A stretch of 64,000 bases of DNA from Rhizobium sp. CG5 (GTDB lineage Bacteria > Pseudomonadota > Alphaproteobacteria > Rhizobiales > Rhizobiaceae). Below, one piece after another: positions 36,543 through 45,491 of this stretch. The first letter of the stretch is position 1; every line of letters begins with the position of its first letter. Where the stretch lies: assembly GCF_023701945.1 (NCBI RefSeq), contig NZ_JABAEF010000023.1, forward strand, positions 28,680 through 92,679, given 5' to 3'. The notes beneath the pieces were generated by a model. It saw nothing but the letters and a program-made list of their open reading frames with translations. It did not search any database and was not told where the DNA came from. The position numbers and the translations under genes are program-made.

Positions 36543-37541
36543 ATGAGCTGGTTCGACGAAACGATCATGGCCCGCAAGGGCGTCGCCAAGGGCAAGATCG
36601 GGGAGACCTACAGCATTACCGAGGAGAGCCAGGGCAAGTACCACTATGTCTATGGTGCCTATGTCGATCCGGTGCTGACCGTCGATCCGGGTTCGGTTGT
36701 CTCGGCGGAAACCCACGATGCCTTCGAAGGGGCGATCCAACACGAAACGGACATCCCGTCCCAGATCCTCAATTTCCCCTTCCTCAACCCCCAGAACGGT
36801 CCGATCTATGTGAACGGCGCCGAAAAGGGCGATTGCCTCGCCGTCTATATCAAGAGCGTCGTGCCGCGCGGGCCTCAGCCGCGCGGAACCACGGTCATCA
36901 TGCCGGAATTCGGCGGCCTGGTTCCGACCGCTGATACGGCCATGCTGACCGCACCCCTGCCCGAGCGGGTCCGCAAACTGCATGTCGATGCGCAGACGGG
37001 TGTGAAGTGGAGCGACAAGATCACACTCCCCTATGAGCCCTTCATCGGCACGATCGGGACCGCACCGGAAATCGAAGCGATTTCCTCGCTCGTTCCCGAT
37101 TACTACGGCGGCAACATGGACCTTCCCGACATCTGCCCCGATACGGTGATCTACCTGCCGGTCAACACCAAGGGCGCCTATCTCTACCTCGGGGATTGCC
37201 ATGCCGCGCAGGGCGACGGCGAACTTTGTGGCGTAGCAATTGAGCACCCGACCGTGACCACCGTTCAGATCGACCTGATCAAGGGCTGGACCATCAAGAC
37301 GCCACGCCTTGAGAACGACCGCTTCTACATGACGATCGGCTCGGCACGGCCGATGGAGGATGCGGCCCGCAGCGCATACCGCGAGCTGATCCGCTGGATG
37401 GCTGCCGATTTCGGCTTCGACGAGATCGACGCCTACATGCTGCTGACCCAATGCGGTCGCGTGCGCCTCGGCAACATGGTCGACCCGAAATACACGGTCG
37501 GCGCCTCGGTGCTGAAATCGATCGTCGGCATTGCTGCCTGA
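36543..37541 (+). CDS. fmdA: Formamidase/acetamidase family amidase
   Basis: The 332-aa FmdA/AmdA-type enzyme hydrolyses formamide or acetamide to the acid and ammonia. Family motifs are SAETHDAFEGAI near residue 54, YYGGNMDLPDI near residue 187 and the metal-site-like LGDCHAAQGDGELCG near residue 218. A strong AAAGGAGC site precedes the ATG. Its place right behind the amide importer and AmiC/AmiR makes it the obvious catabolic enzyme of the cluster. I cannot decide formamide against acetamide. Confidence 0.92.
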   Translation: MSWFDETIMARKGVAKGKIGETYSITEESQGKYHYVYGAYVDPVLTVDPGSVVSAETHDAFEGAIQHETDIPSQILNFPFLNPQNGPIYVNGAEKGDCLAVYIKSVVPRGPQPRGTTVIMPEFGGLVPTADTAMLTAPLPERVRKLHVDAQTGVKWSDKITLPYEPFIGTIGTAPEIEAISSLVPDYYGGNMDLPDICPDTVIYLPVNTKGAYLYLGDCHAAQGDGELCGVAIEHPTVTTVQIDLIKGWTIKTPRLENDRFYMTIGSARPMEDAARSAYRELIRWMAADFGFDEIDAYMLLTQCGRVRLGNMVDPKYTVGASVLKSIVGIAA

Positions 37542-37555
37542 TCGACGCGTGTTGC

Positions 37556-37580
37556 GGACCGCCCGATATCCGGGCGGTCC
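37556..37580 (+). other. Intercistronic hairpin between formamidase and nitrilase genes
   Basis: GGACCGCCCG (37556-37565) pairs perfectly with CGGGCGGTCC (37571-37580) around ATATC. ATTCC follows, without a T tract. It could be a partial terminator, an RNA-processing site or an antiterminator target between the two amidase genes. Confidence 0.7.
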
Positions 37581-37603
37581 ATTCCGTCCCGATGGAGATT
37601 TTG

Positions 37604-39325
37604 ATGACCGCCCCGTTCAAGGCAGCAGCCGTGCAATTCGAACCTCATTTCGGTGAGAAGACCCGAAATCTGAATGCGCTTTTGGCACTCGTTGAGGAGG
37701 CCGCCAGTAACGGCGCGAAACTGATCACCACGCCGGAAATGGGAACCACCGGCTATTGCTGGTACGACCGAGCAGAGGTCGCCCCTTTCGTCGAGACGAT
37801 TCCGGGTCCAAGCACCGACCTCTTTGTGGAACTGGCCCGCAGACACGATTGCTACATCGTCATCGGCCTTCCCGAAGTCGATAAAGAGACGAACCTCTAC
37901 TACAATTCGGCGGCGCTGATCGGTCCAGATGGCGTCGTCGGGGTGCATCGCAAGACCCATCCCTATATTTCCGAGCCGAAATGGGCCGCATCCGGCGATC
38001 TCGGCCACAAAGTCTTCGAGACGAAGATCGGCCGCATCGCCATGCTCATCTGCATGGACATCCACTTCATCGAGACGGCGCGGCTGGCGGGTCTCGGCGG
38101 AGCCGACGTGATCTGCCACATATCGAACTGGCTGGCCGAGCGGACCCCCGCTCCCTACTGGATCAGCCGGGCCCACGAGAACGGCTGCTATCTGATGGAG
38201 AGCAACCGCTGGGGTCTGGAACGCGGCGTGCAGTTTTCCGGCGGCAGTTGCATCATCGCTCCGGATGCCGAAATCCTCGATGTCGTCGACGATGGCGACG
38301 GGATTGCCTACGGAACCATAGATCCGGCCAGAGCGCGTCAGAGGCTTGTTTGCGGCGAGCCGGTGATGACCCAGCGTCGTCCGGACCTCTACATGGAACT
38401 GATGACCAACACGTTCAGCTGGAATCCGAGAGACTTCTTCAGCCTCTACGGCCACCAGCCAATTCCGGAGGGCCGTCCGGGACGCATTGCGGTTGGCGAA
38501 CTGGCGCCATCGGCAGATATTGCGGAAAACCTGCGATCCCTTCTGGAATTGGCGGAAGACGCCAAGACCCGGGGCGCGGAACTCGTCGTCTTTCCGGCTC
38601 TCGCCCTGACCGGTTCGAGCGATCCCGCGGCTGCGGCAATCCCGGCAACCCATGACGCCCTGCAGTCCCTCAAAGCATTGTCCGACCGGTTAGACATCTC
38701 CATCGTCGCCGGCTTTGCCGAGAAGAGTGACGACGCGCTTTACAGCAGCGCCGTCATCACGACGCCGAACCGCCCGATCACCCTCTGCCGCCAGATCCAC
38801 TTGACCGAAAGCGAGCAGACCTGGGCTAAGCCCGGCCACGAATTCTGCGTGCTTGACCTGTCTTTCGGACGGATTGGCATCATGATCGGCCATGATGCGG
38901 CCTTTCCGGAAACCGCCCGCATCCTGGCCCTCAGGGGCTGCGATCTCATCTGCTGCCCATCCCGCATCGAAACCGGTTTCCACTTCGGACACGAGGGCAG
39001 CGCGGTGCGCCAACCCGATCCGATCCCGTTCGGCAGCGACCCGGTGCATTGGCATCATTACCGGGTGCGCGCCGGCGAAAACAATTGCTACCTGGCCTTC
39101 GCCAACACGAGGAGCACGGCCAGCAATGCCTCCGGCCTGAGCGGCATTTTCGGCCCGGATACCTTCGCCTTTCCGAGACGGGAGGCGATCATCGGTGACG
39201 GCGCGCTCGCCGTGGCCGACATCGATCTGACCAGTACCGGCCCCACCTACCCAACCAATGTCGCGCGTCGCAAAGATCTGGTCCTCATGCGACAGCCGCA
39301 TCACTACACGGCGCTGGTAAGATGA
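37604..39325 (+). CDS. Tandem nitrilase-superfamily amidase with an inactive-looking second domain
   Basis: The 573-aa protein contains two complete carbon-nitrogen hydrolase domains. Domain 1 (about 1-265) has the full triad Glu45 (TPEMGTTG), Lys117 (HRKTHP) and Cys150 (LICMDIH). Domain 2 (about 293-565) keeps the fold pattern, but the same positions are Ala332 (VFPALALTG), Gln397 (CRQIHL) and Gly429 (IMIGHDAAFPE). Only domain 1 should be catalytic. Domain 2 may stabilise or regulate it. GGAGA precedes ATG 37604; an in-frame ATG lies four codons earlier. It is last in the amide operon. Confidence 0.92.
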   Translation: MTAPFKAAAVQFEPHFGEKTRNLNALLALVEEAASNGAKLITTPEMGTTGYCWYDRAEVAPFVETIPGPSTDLFVELARRHDCYIVIGLPEVDKETNLYYNSAALIGPDGVVGVHRKTHPYISEPKWAASGDLGHKVFETKIGRIAMLICMDIHFIETARLAGLGGADVICHISNWLAERTPAPYWISRAHENGCYLMESNRWGLERGVQFSGGSCIIAPDAEILDVVDDGDGIAYGTIDPARARQRLVCGEPVMTQRRPDLYMELMTNTFSWNPRDFFSLYGHQPIPEGRPGRIAVGELAPSADIAENLRSLLELAEDAKTRGAELVVFPALALTGSSDPAAAAIPATHDALQSLKALSDRLDISIVAGFAEKSDDALYSSAVITTPNRPITLCRQIHLTESEQTWAKPGHEFCVLDLSFGRIGIMIGHDAAFPETARILALRGCDLICCPSRIETGFHFGHEGSAVRQPDPIPFGSDPVHWHHYRVRAGENNCYLAFANTRSTASNASGLSGIFGPDTFAFPRREAIIGDGALAVADIDLTSTGPTYPTNVARRKDLVLMRQPHHYTALVR

Positions 39326-39334
39326 CGCCCCCTA

Positions 39335-39349
39335 GCCCGGACGTCGGGC
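39335..39349 (+). terminator. Short hairpin after the tandem nitrilase gene
   Basis: GCCCG and CGGGC pair around GACGT ten bases past the stop codon. No T tract follows, so it is a weak terminator candidate at the end of the amide operon. Confidence 0.35.
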
Positions 39350-39563
39350 GACCAGGTTACTCTCGATCAGGGCGTGATAGGCAGGGCCGGTCCGCGCAAC
39401 GCCGCGTCATGGGGCGGCTTGTGCATCGCTCCGTCGCGTCTGGCTCCGTTAAGATGCGTACGGTATTATAAAGATTAGTAAAGTTTCAATGCCTGACGGA
39501 TTTCCGCTTAAATTTGGCCATCTTGCGCCGTCCTTTGTCCCCTTGAAACAAGGAGACCACGCG

Positions 39564-40019
39564 ATGAAGAAGATACTTTCTATTTGTCTGATCTTGCTGA
39601 GTTCCAGCACGATGGCATCGACAGCGTCGGCACAAGGGGGGCCAATGCCCAATGGCACCATGGACCAGTTCGACGTTGCGCAGAACGCGACAGGGTATTG
39701 GAACGGCTATCATGGCGACCCAGGCCCGCGAAACGGATTTCGCCAAGGCCCCGACGGATGGTGGTATCCGCTGGCAGCCTTTGCCGCCGGCGCTATCGTC
39801 GGCGGTGCTGTTGCCGCAGACGACGTCCCGCCGCCGCCACCGCCGGGATATGAACCGCCGCCACGCGCATATCGCCCACCGCCGGCCTACCGCGCCCAGG
39901 CTTTCCCGCCCGAGCATTATGCATGGTGTGGGAAGCGCTACCGCAGCTACTTCCCGTCGGACAACAGCTACGTGCCAAGGGTCGGTGTCCGCGCCCAATG
40001 CGTTTCTCCCTATAACTAG
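39564..40019 (+). CDS. BA14K-family protein
   Basis: The 151-aa secreted protein has a signal peptide of about 24 residues (STASA-QG), a hydrophobic segment (AAFAAGAIVGGAVAA, about 75-90) and a proline-rich linker (PPPPPPGYEPPPRAYRPPP). The C-terminal BA14K signature is HYAWCGKRYRSYFPSDNSYVP with RAQC. The family was named for a Brucella immunoreactive 14-kDa lectin-like protein and is typical of Rhizobiales. AAGGAGA supports ATG 39564. AT-rich promoter-like sequence lies near 39460-39480. Confidence 0.88.
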   Translation: MKKILSICLILLSSSTMASTASAQGGPMPNGTMDQFDVAQNATGYWNGYHGDPGPRNGFRQGPDGWWYPLAAFAAGAIVGGAVAADDVPPPPPPGYEPPPRAYRPPPAYRAQAFPPEHYAWCGKRYRSYFPSDNSYVPRVGVRAQCVSPYN

Positions 40020-40035
40020 GGATTGACTTCGTGTT

Positions 40036-40070
40036 CATCCTGGCCGCGACTTGTATTTGCGGCCAGGATG
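40036..40070 (+). terminator. Terminator hairpin after the BA14K gene
   Basis: CATCCTGGCCGC (40036-40047) pairs perfectly over 12 bp with GCGGCCAGGATG (40059-40070) around an 11-nt loop and is followed by TTGCATTC. A smaller hairpin at 40132-40150 (GGCCGC/GCGGCC) comes before a T6 run near 40160. Together they isolate the BA14K gene from the MscS gene. Confidence 0.75.
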
Positions 40071-40304
40071 TTGCATTCAGCCCGGACGTCCGGCTGCGAG
40101 CCTCTTCCATCCCCTCGTCTGATGCCGGGTCGGCCGCGGTTGAAGCGGCCATCGCTGCGTTTTTTGAGCTTCCGGCGCTCTCCGGAAGATGCGAAGACCG
40201 CCTTGGCAACTTTGCCCGGATCTCGGAAATGGCGCCCTCACACTCGAAACCCATTGCGGTTTACACGGTACTCCAGGCGCCGGAGGCTTTGGAAGGAAAC
40301 CACG

Positions 40305-42506
40305 ATGTTCAAACCGGCAATCCTTGCCATCGTGTTCATGATCACGTCCTCCGCGGTTTGCCCAGCCCAGCAAACCGATGCAGCGGCTGCGAAGACCGAG
40401 ACTACCGAAGCCATTGATCGCGTCCTGCAACTGCTGACCGACACCGGCCAGCGCGAGACGCTGGTCCAGCAACTGAAGGACCTTCGCGAAACCCAGGCAG
40501 ACCCGGCTCCGGCCGCCCCCGCCCAGGACGCCGATAAGGGCGATCAAGCCGCCGAACAAACTGCTGATCAAACCACGGATCAAGCGAAGGGCGAGGCCGC
40601 GGACCAATCCGCGGTTTTGACCAATGACGGGTTGCTGGCGGCCATTCTCGACTGGGCCTCCAGCCTGAGCCGCGATCTTCCCAGAGCGACTTTCGGCGTT
40701 CCCATCGAGACAAAACTGGACCAGGCCGGTCGAGACCTGGATCGTCGCCTGGATGATCCAGGACTGGTGACCCAGATGCTCCGGTTTGGGCTGTGGGCGG
40801 CAGCAGGATGGGCCCTCGTCTTTGCCATCGGCTATCTGGCAACACGCCTCCTGAAAACCAAAAGCGCCCGTCTCGATGACCTGTTGCGAACCGGCTTGCC
40901 GGATCTCAAGACCATGCTTCTGCGCCTTGTCGTAACCCTTATCCCGATTGCGCTGGCATTCCTTGCGTCGATGCTGTGGCCTCTGGCCTCTGTTCTGCCC
41001 GACAATCAGAAGCTGATTGCGGCAGTCCTGCCCTTGCCGCTGTTGCTGGCCATTGCCGCCGCCCGCCTGGCGTCGGACGGACTTTTGTTGCTGGCCCGCA
41101 CGCGTGGCCGGCGACTGGTGGCTTACGCCCGCCGAAAAATTCCGGCCTGGCTGACGGTCGGGATCTTCATTGCTCTGATGAGCCCGGTCTCCGACAGCCC
41201 TCCCATTCGCACCGCCATCGGCAATTCCTGCAGCGATATCTTGTCGCTCGTGCTTGACCTGACAGCTGCGGGCGTGGCGATCGCCTTCTCGATCCGCCAT
41301 CGGCGCACCGTGCGGTCGCTGATCCTCAAGCGTAACCGTGTATCGAAAGAGCCCGCAAGCTTTGTCGGTCAGTCGCTGTCGTTCCTCGGCGAGAGCTGGC
41401 AGATGCTGTTCTACGGTCTTGTCATTTTCACGCTCGTGGCACGACTGCTCGGCGCAAAGACCGATAATTTCATCCTGCAGGCGGGCGGATCGATTGTCGT
41501 TGTCGTTGTCGCGGGGCTGTTAAACGCCTCCCTCCAGCGGGCGTTCGAGCTGATCTTTCGAAACGCTGCGATGCGGAGCCGTGGATCCGGATCGATCTCT
41601 CTACAGTTTTTGCGCATCGCCAAGGGCATTCTTCACCTCGCCCTGATCTTCCTGGCGAGCTGGATATGTCTGTTGACCTGGGGCTTTGACGTCGCCGGCT
41701 GGATGGCATCCGAGGTTGGCTCCGCAGTCATCCGACCGATCTTGTCGATCTTGGGTTCGGCAGTGTTCACCTGGGTCATGTGGATCCTGCTGGACCATTT
41801 CATTTCGGTTGCCCTGATGCCGACCGACGCAAAAGGTCGAAGCCGGGATCGCTCGGCTCGGCTGCAGACCCTGCTTCCGCTGGTGCGCAATTTCGGCTTC
41901 GTCACCCTTGCCACCCTGACCGTCATCGCGGCTTTGGCCAATCTCGGGATCAATGTTGCGCCGCTGCTCGCCGGTGCCGGCGTCATGGGCATTGCCATCG
42001 GTTTTGGAGCACAGCAACTCGTCCAGGACGTGATCACCGGTCTGTTCATCCTGATCGAAGACACGATTGCCATAGGAGACGTCATCGACACAGGCGATCG
42101 CCGCGGCACCGTGGAGGCCATGACCATTCGCACCCTCAGGGTGCGCGATGCGGATGGCGCCCTACACTCGATCCCGTTTTCAAGCCTCAAGGCGGTCAAG
42201 AACAGCTCGCGCAATTTCGCGGTGCTGACGGTTTCGGTCGATGTGCCCTACGCGTCGGATGTCGATGAGGCCATTCGCGTTCTGTACAGACTGGGCAGAG
42301 ACCTTGCCGCCGACCCGCTCTACGGCAAGAGGATGATTTCTCCCATTGAAGTCAACGGTGTTGAGACGTTCAACAGCGACATGGTGACGATTACAGCGAC
42401 GATCAGAACGAAGCCGCTACAGCAGGCCTCCGTTCGACGGGAATTCAATCGCAGATGGGTTGATCACCTCAAGAGCCTCTCGCCAAAATCGCCGGACCCC
42501 GCTTGA
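40305..42506 (+). CDS. Large mechanosensitive channel of the MscS family
   Basis: The 733-aa protein has a signal peptide (residues 1-19, VCPA-QQ) and a charged, low-complexity periplasmic segment rich in Ala, Asp and Gln (about 20-110). Many transmembrane helices follow, and then the MscS core at about 530-730. The pore helix and following beta domain read GAGVMGIAIGFGAQQLVQDVITG and IEDTIAIGDVI. It should open under hypo-osmotic stress. The size resembles YbdG/MscM-like multi-helix members. GGAAGGAAAC precedes the ATG. Confidence 0.93.
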   Translation: MFKPAILAIVFMITSSAVCPAQQTDAAAAKTETTEAIDRVLQLLTDTGQRETLVQQLKDLRETQADPAPAAPAQDADKGDQAAEQTADQTTDQAKGEAADQSAVLTNDGLLAAILDWASSLSRDLPRATFGVPIETKLDQAGRDLDRRLDDPGLVTQMLRFGLWAAAGWALVFAIGYLATRLLKTKSARLDDLLRTGLPDLKTMLLRLVVTLIPIALAFLASMLWPLASVLPDNQKLIAAVLPLPLLLAIAAARLASDGLLLLARTRGRRLVAYARRKIPAWLTVGIFIALMSPVSDSPPIRTAIGNSCSDILSLVLDLTAAGVAIAFSIRHRRTVRSLILKRNRVSKEPASFVGQSLSFLGESWQMLFYGLVIFTLVARLLGAKTDNFILQAGGSIVVVVVAGLLNASLQRAFELIFRNAAMRSRGSGSISLQFLRIAKGILHLALIFLASWICLLTWGFDVAGWMASEVGSAVIRPILSILGSAVFTWVMWILLDHFISVALMPTDAKGRSRDRSARLQTLLPLVRNFGFVTLATLTVIAALANLGINVAPLLAGAGVMGIAIGFGAQQLVQDVITGLFILIEDTIAIGDVIDTGDRRGTVEAMTIRTLRVRDADGALHSIPFSSLKAVKNSSRNFAVLTVSVDVPYASDVDEAIRVLYRLGRDLAADPLYGKRMISPIEVNGVETFNSDMVTITATIRTKPLQQASVRREFNRRWVDHLKSLSPKSPDPA

Positions 42507-42710
42507 TCACAACGGATTCTCTAGCGGTGCGAAGTGGACTTGTTTCGGAAAAGTGGAGAGGCACGCTTCAGTATCTGCCGTTCCTGCCGAAGCATTTCGG
42601 TCTCCCGGCGTAACCGTCGGCCGCCATGTCTTCAGGAGCAGCGGACCCTGCATGCCTGCAACCGGCTGCAGGACCGGCGGCGCGGTGGAGAGCGTTGGCC
42701 CCGTCCGCGC

Positions 42711-44162
42711 TCAGCGCTGGTAGGGGCCCGTGAGGCCCATCGCCTCGATAAGCCGCGAAAGACGGTTGGTGCCGCTCATAAGCCGTTCACCGTTGGCTTC
42801 GGCAATGGCCGCACGATCTTCGTCGGAGGCGTCTGCGACAGCACTCCAGAGACGCGCCTGCTCGGATAAAAGGGCAGCAAGCTCGGAGACTTCGCCACTG
42901 GACTGGAAGACGTCGACAAGGCGCTGCACCGTGACGGCCCCGATGCCGTCAGGCGTCTTGCTGCCGGCAGAGCGATACCCCGCCGGCAAGGTGCCTTTGA
43001 GGTTCGTGACTTTCTTTTCGACAATCGCGGCATAGACCTGGTCCACAGCCTGCCGGGCACCGGCAACACGCGATGGATGGTCTGTATCGGCTGCGGCGTG
43101 GGGCAGGAGTTCGATACTGTCCGGGAAATCGCCCACAAGGCGGAGGTAGGGAACCATCGGGCCGCTCAGCTCCCCCGTCGCCATAGTCTTGAACAGGTCC
43201 GCATCGATTGCGGCGTGGCGCACCTGGCCGGTGGCCAGCCCATTGGCCAGCGCATCGACATCCACCAGCTCACCGCGGTCATAGTTCACGACGACCGCAC
43301 CCTGTGCCATAGCGGAGAGCACGTCACTGTTGACCAGCCCGGCATTGGCGTAGCGGCCGGTTTCCGCATTGAGGCTGCCGAGGCCGACATGGACGCTGAG
43401 CACGTGGGCACCTGCTGCCGCCGCCGCGATGGTCTCGCCATAAACGAAGCCCTCGGCCTCGATCCATCTGCGGTGGCGGGCGCGTGCATGGATGACGACG
43501 TGCATGCCGAAAGCACGCGCCAGCTTGGCCACTTCGCGGCCGATATTGCCGTAACCAATGACGGCGATCGTCTTGCCTTCGAGCTTCTCCGTCGGATAGT
43601 CGCGCAGGTCGCGGCCTGTATCGAAGTCGCCCCTGGCGACACGATCGTGGAGAACATCGACGCGCAGGTCCGGCAGCACCTTGAGGATGGCCTTCAAGAC
43701 CATCTGAGCAGTCGCCCGGCTGTTGATCCCGGGCGTATTCATCAGCGGCGCCGTCCCGCCCTCGCCTCCGCCGCCGCCCCAGGAGAGCGAGCCCATATTG
43801 CCGGTACCGGCGCCGATGCGGACGCCGCCGAGCGGGAAGATGGTGCCGGCCGGAAGGACGGTGGCAGCCGCGATCACGGCATCATACTGTCCCTTCCCCG
43901 CTGCAGCCATAAGCTCGTCGCCGGTGCTGAGGTCCGGCTGATAGAAGAAGTGGAGCGCGCCCGGTTTCAGCGGACCGGCCTGTTCGACAGCGCTAAAATG
44001 GAAGGCGCCACCCCTGGATTCAATGTAGGCTTTCGCCTCCGACGGATCCGGCTGGCCGCAGGGCCCAAGCTTCAGGCCGATCAGGTCACAGATCAGCACC
44101 TTGTAGGCGCGAGCAGGATCAAATTCATTGCCGGTGGATGGAAAGGCAGTAACGCTGGCCAT
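42711..44162 (-). CDS. D-isomer-specific 2-hydroxyacid dehydrogenase-like protein with C-terminal extension
   Basis: This 483-aa member is longer than the usual 310-340 aa. Rossmann motif IGYGNIGREV lies at about residues 200-209, catalytic Arg in NYDRGELVD and His in LLPHAAAD. The DVxExEP acid segment reads IDADLFKTMA, so the usual Glu is absent. A Gly-rich loop (SWGGGGGEGGTAP) precedes the cofactor domain, and about 120 residues follow the catalytic His. It is the last gene of the ten-gene - strand unit. The extra C-terminus may form a regulatory or oligomerisation domain. Confidence 0.85.
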   Translation of the reverse strand: MASVTAFPSTGNEFDPARAYKVLICDLIGLKLGPCGQPDPSEAKAYIESRGGAFHFSAVEQAGPLKPGALHFFYQPDLSTGDELMAAAGKGQYDAVIAAATVLPAGTIFPLGGVRIGAGTGNMGSLSWGGGGGEGGTAPLMNTPGINSRATAQMVLKAILKVLPDLRVDVLHDRVARGDFDTGRDLRDYPTEKLEGKTIAVIGYGNIGREVAKLARAFGMHVVIHARARHRRWIEAEGFVYGETIAAAAAGAHVLSVHVGLGSLNAETGRYANAGLVNSDVLSAMAQGAVVVNYDRGELVDVDALANGLATGQVRHAAIDADLFKTMATGELSGPMVPYLRLVGDFPDSIELLPHAAADTDHPSRVAGARQAVDQVYAAIVEKKVTNLKGTLPAGYRSAGSKTPDGIGAVTVQRLVDVFQSSGEVSELAALLSEQARLWSAVADASDEDRAAIAEANGERLMSGTNRLSRLIEAMGLTGPYQR

Positions 44163-44197
44163 AGGATGCTCGTCTGGTTCGATTGTAATTTCGGCGA

Positions 44198-45469
44198 TCA
44201 GAAGCGGTTGACGCGGAACGGCTTCAGATCGACAGACGTCGGCAGATCGGCAGCCATCTCGGAGACCAGCTTGCCCGTCACCGCGCCACCGATCAAGCCT
44301 TGGTGGCCATGGCCGAAGGCATAGATGACATTGCGGAACCGTGTAGCCCTATCAATGACCGGGATGCTGTCCGGCGTGCCGGGCCGGTGGCCCATCCAGC
44401 GCGAGACTTCGCCAACGTCAAGGTTCCTGAACATGGGCCTGGCCTGCTTCAGGAGAATATCGGCGCGCTCCAGGTTCGCAGGCGCATTGAGGCCCGCGAA
44501 TTCCACGTTGCCGGCAATTCGCAGGCCGTCTTCCATCGGCGAGGCGACGAACTTCTTGTCTGCCGAGATCGTCTGGATCTTCAGGCCGGTATCGGCGCCC
44601 TTAAGCATGATGTGGTAACCGCGCTCCGTCTCGAAAGGAATGCGGTCACCCAGCTGGCGGGCGAGTTCGGCAGACCATGCGCCTGCGGCGATGACGACCT
44701 TGTCGACCGGCAGTACCGTGCCGTTGTCCAGCCGGAGCGCCTTCGGACCATCCGGCCCCATCTCGAAGCCCTTGACCTTGGCGCGGATGTATCTGGCACC
44801 CTGCCGGGTGGCGTTGGCGGCGAGCGATGCGACCAGCCGGCCAGGATTGGGGCACTGGCCCTGCTCCGGCAGGTAGACCGCGCTGTTGAAGATGGGCGCC
44901 AGCGCCGGCTCCAGATCGCGGATCTCGCCGGCATTGAGGATATCGACCTTGACGCCGTGGGAGCGCCGCAGGCCAAGACCATAGGCGCCGCCGGCCGGGC
45001 CATCGGCACTTTCGTAGACGAAAAGCTGGCCACGCTTCTGCAGCAGATCCTCGCAGCCCGCTTCCTTCATAAGGGGCTCGTAGGCCTCGTAGGTATAGCG
45101 ATGCAGCGCCCGCATCGCCGCCGAGATCACGTCGACGCGCGGCTTGCGGCTGGCTTCGAGGAAGCGCAGCAGCCATGGCAGGGCATGCGGCAGGTAGGAA
45201 AGGCGGACGATCAATGGGCCCTCGGGGTCCATCAACCATTTCGGGACATTCTTCATGACGCCGGGCATCGAATTGGGGATGCACGAGCCGGGGCAGATAC
45301 CGCCGGCATTGCCATAGGAGCACTGTTCCTCCGAGCCCGGAAGCGCGTGGTCGACAACCTCGACCTCGAACCCCTGCTTCAGCAGATAGTTGGCGGTGCA
45401 AACGCCGATAATGCCGGAGCCGATGACCGTGACCTTGCCGCGGCGGGCGGGCTGTGAAACTGCCGTCAT
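44198..45469 (-). CDS. FAD-dependent D-amino acid dehydrogenase (DadA-like)
   Basis: The 423-aa DAO-fold flavoenzyme has VIGSGIIGVCTANYLLKQG for FAD binding at the N-terminus, VVIAAGAWSAEL in the middle and GHGHQGLIGGAVTGKL near the C-terminus. It oxidises D-amino acids (or cis-4-hydroxy-D-proline) to imino acids and passes electrons to the membrane. The racemase/epimerase of the same operon would generate a D-configured substrate. It is followed 35 nt later by the 2-hydroxyacid dehydrogenase gene. Confidence 0.92.
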   Translation of the reverse strand: MTAVSQPARRGKVTVIGSGIIGVCTANYLLKQGFEVEVVDHALPGSEEQCSYGNAGGICPGSCIPNSMPGVMKNVPKWLMDPEGPLIVRLSYLPHALPWLLRFLEASRKPRVDVISAAMRALHRYTYEAYEPLMKEAGCEDLLQKRGQLFVYESADGPAGGAYGLGLRRSHGVKVDILNAGEIRDLEPALAPIFNSAVYLPEQGQCPNPGRLVASLAANATRQGARYIRAKVKGFEMGPDGPKALRLDNGTVLPVDKVVIAAGAWSAELARQLGDRIPFETERGYHIMLKGADTGLKIQTISADKKFVASPMEDGLRIAGNVEFAGLNAPANLERADILLKQARPMFRNLDVGEVSRWMGHRPGTPDSIPVIDRATRFRNVIYAFGHGHQGLIGGAVTGKLVSEMAADLPTSVDLKPFRVNRF

Positions 45470-45491
45470 GAAAATGGATTCCCGTCCAGGA

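Noticed and set aside
40023..40304. N-terminal extension of the MscS protein
   Set aside because: The extension is Arg/Pro-rich and crosses the BA14K terminator hairpin. A clean signal peptide begins at ATG 40305 behind a good ribosome-binding site.
42507..42710. Possible insertion-sequence remnant between the MscS gene and the - strand operon
   Set aside because: A short + strand frame there is Arg/Cys-rich, but I could match neither terminal repeats nor a transposase motif. Nothing supportable is visible.
43077..44324. A 415-codon + strand frame opposite the 2-hydroxyacid dehydrogenase
   Set aside because: Antisense shadow. The - strand product has a Rossmann motif and operon spacing.
44300..45457. 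A 385-codon + strand frame opposite the DadA-like gene
   Set aside because: Antisense shadow without family features. The - strand gene has FAD motifs and fits the operon.
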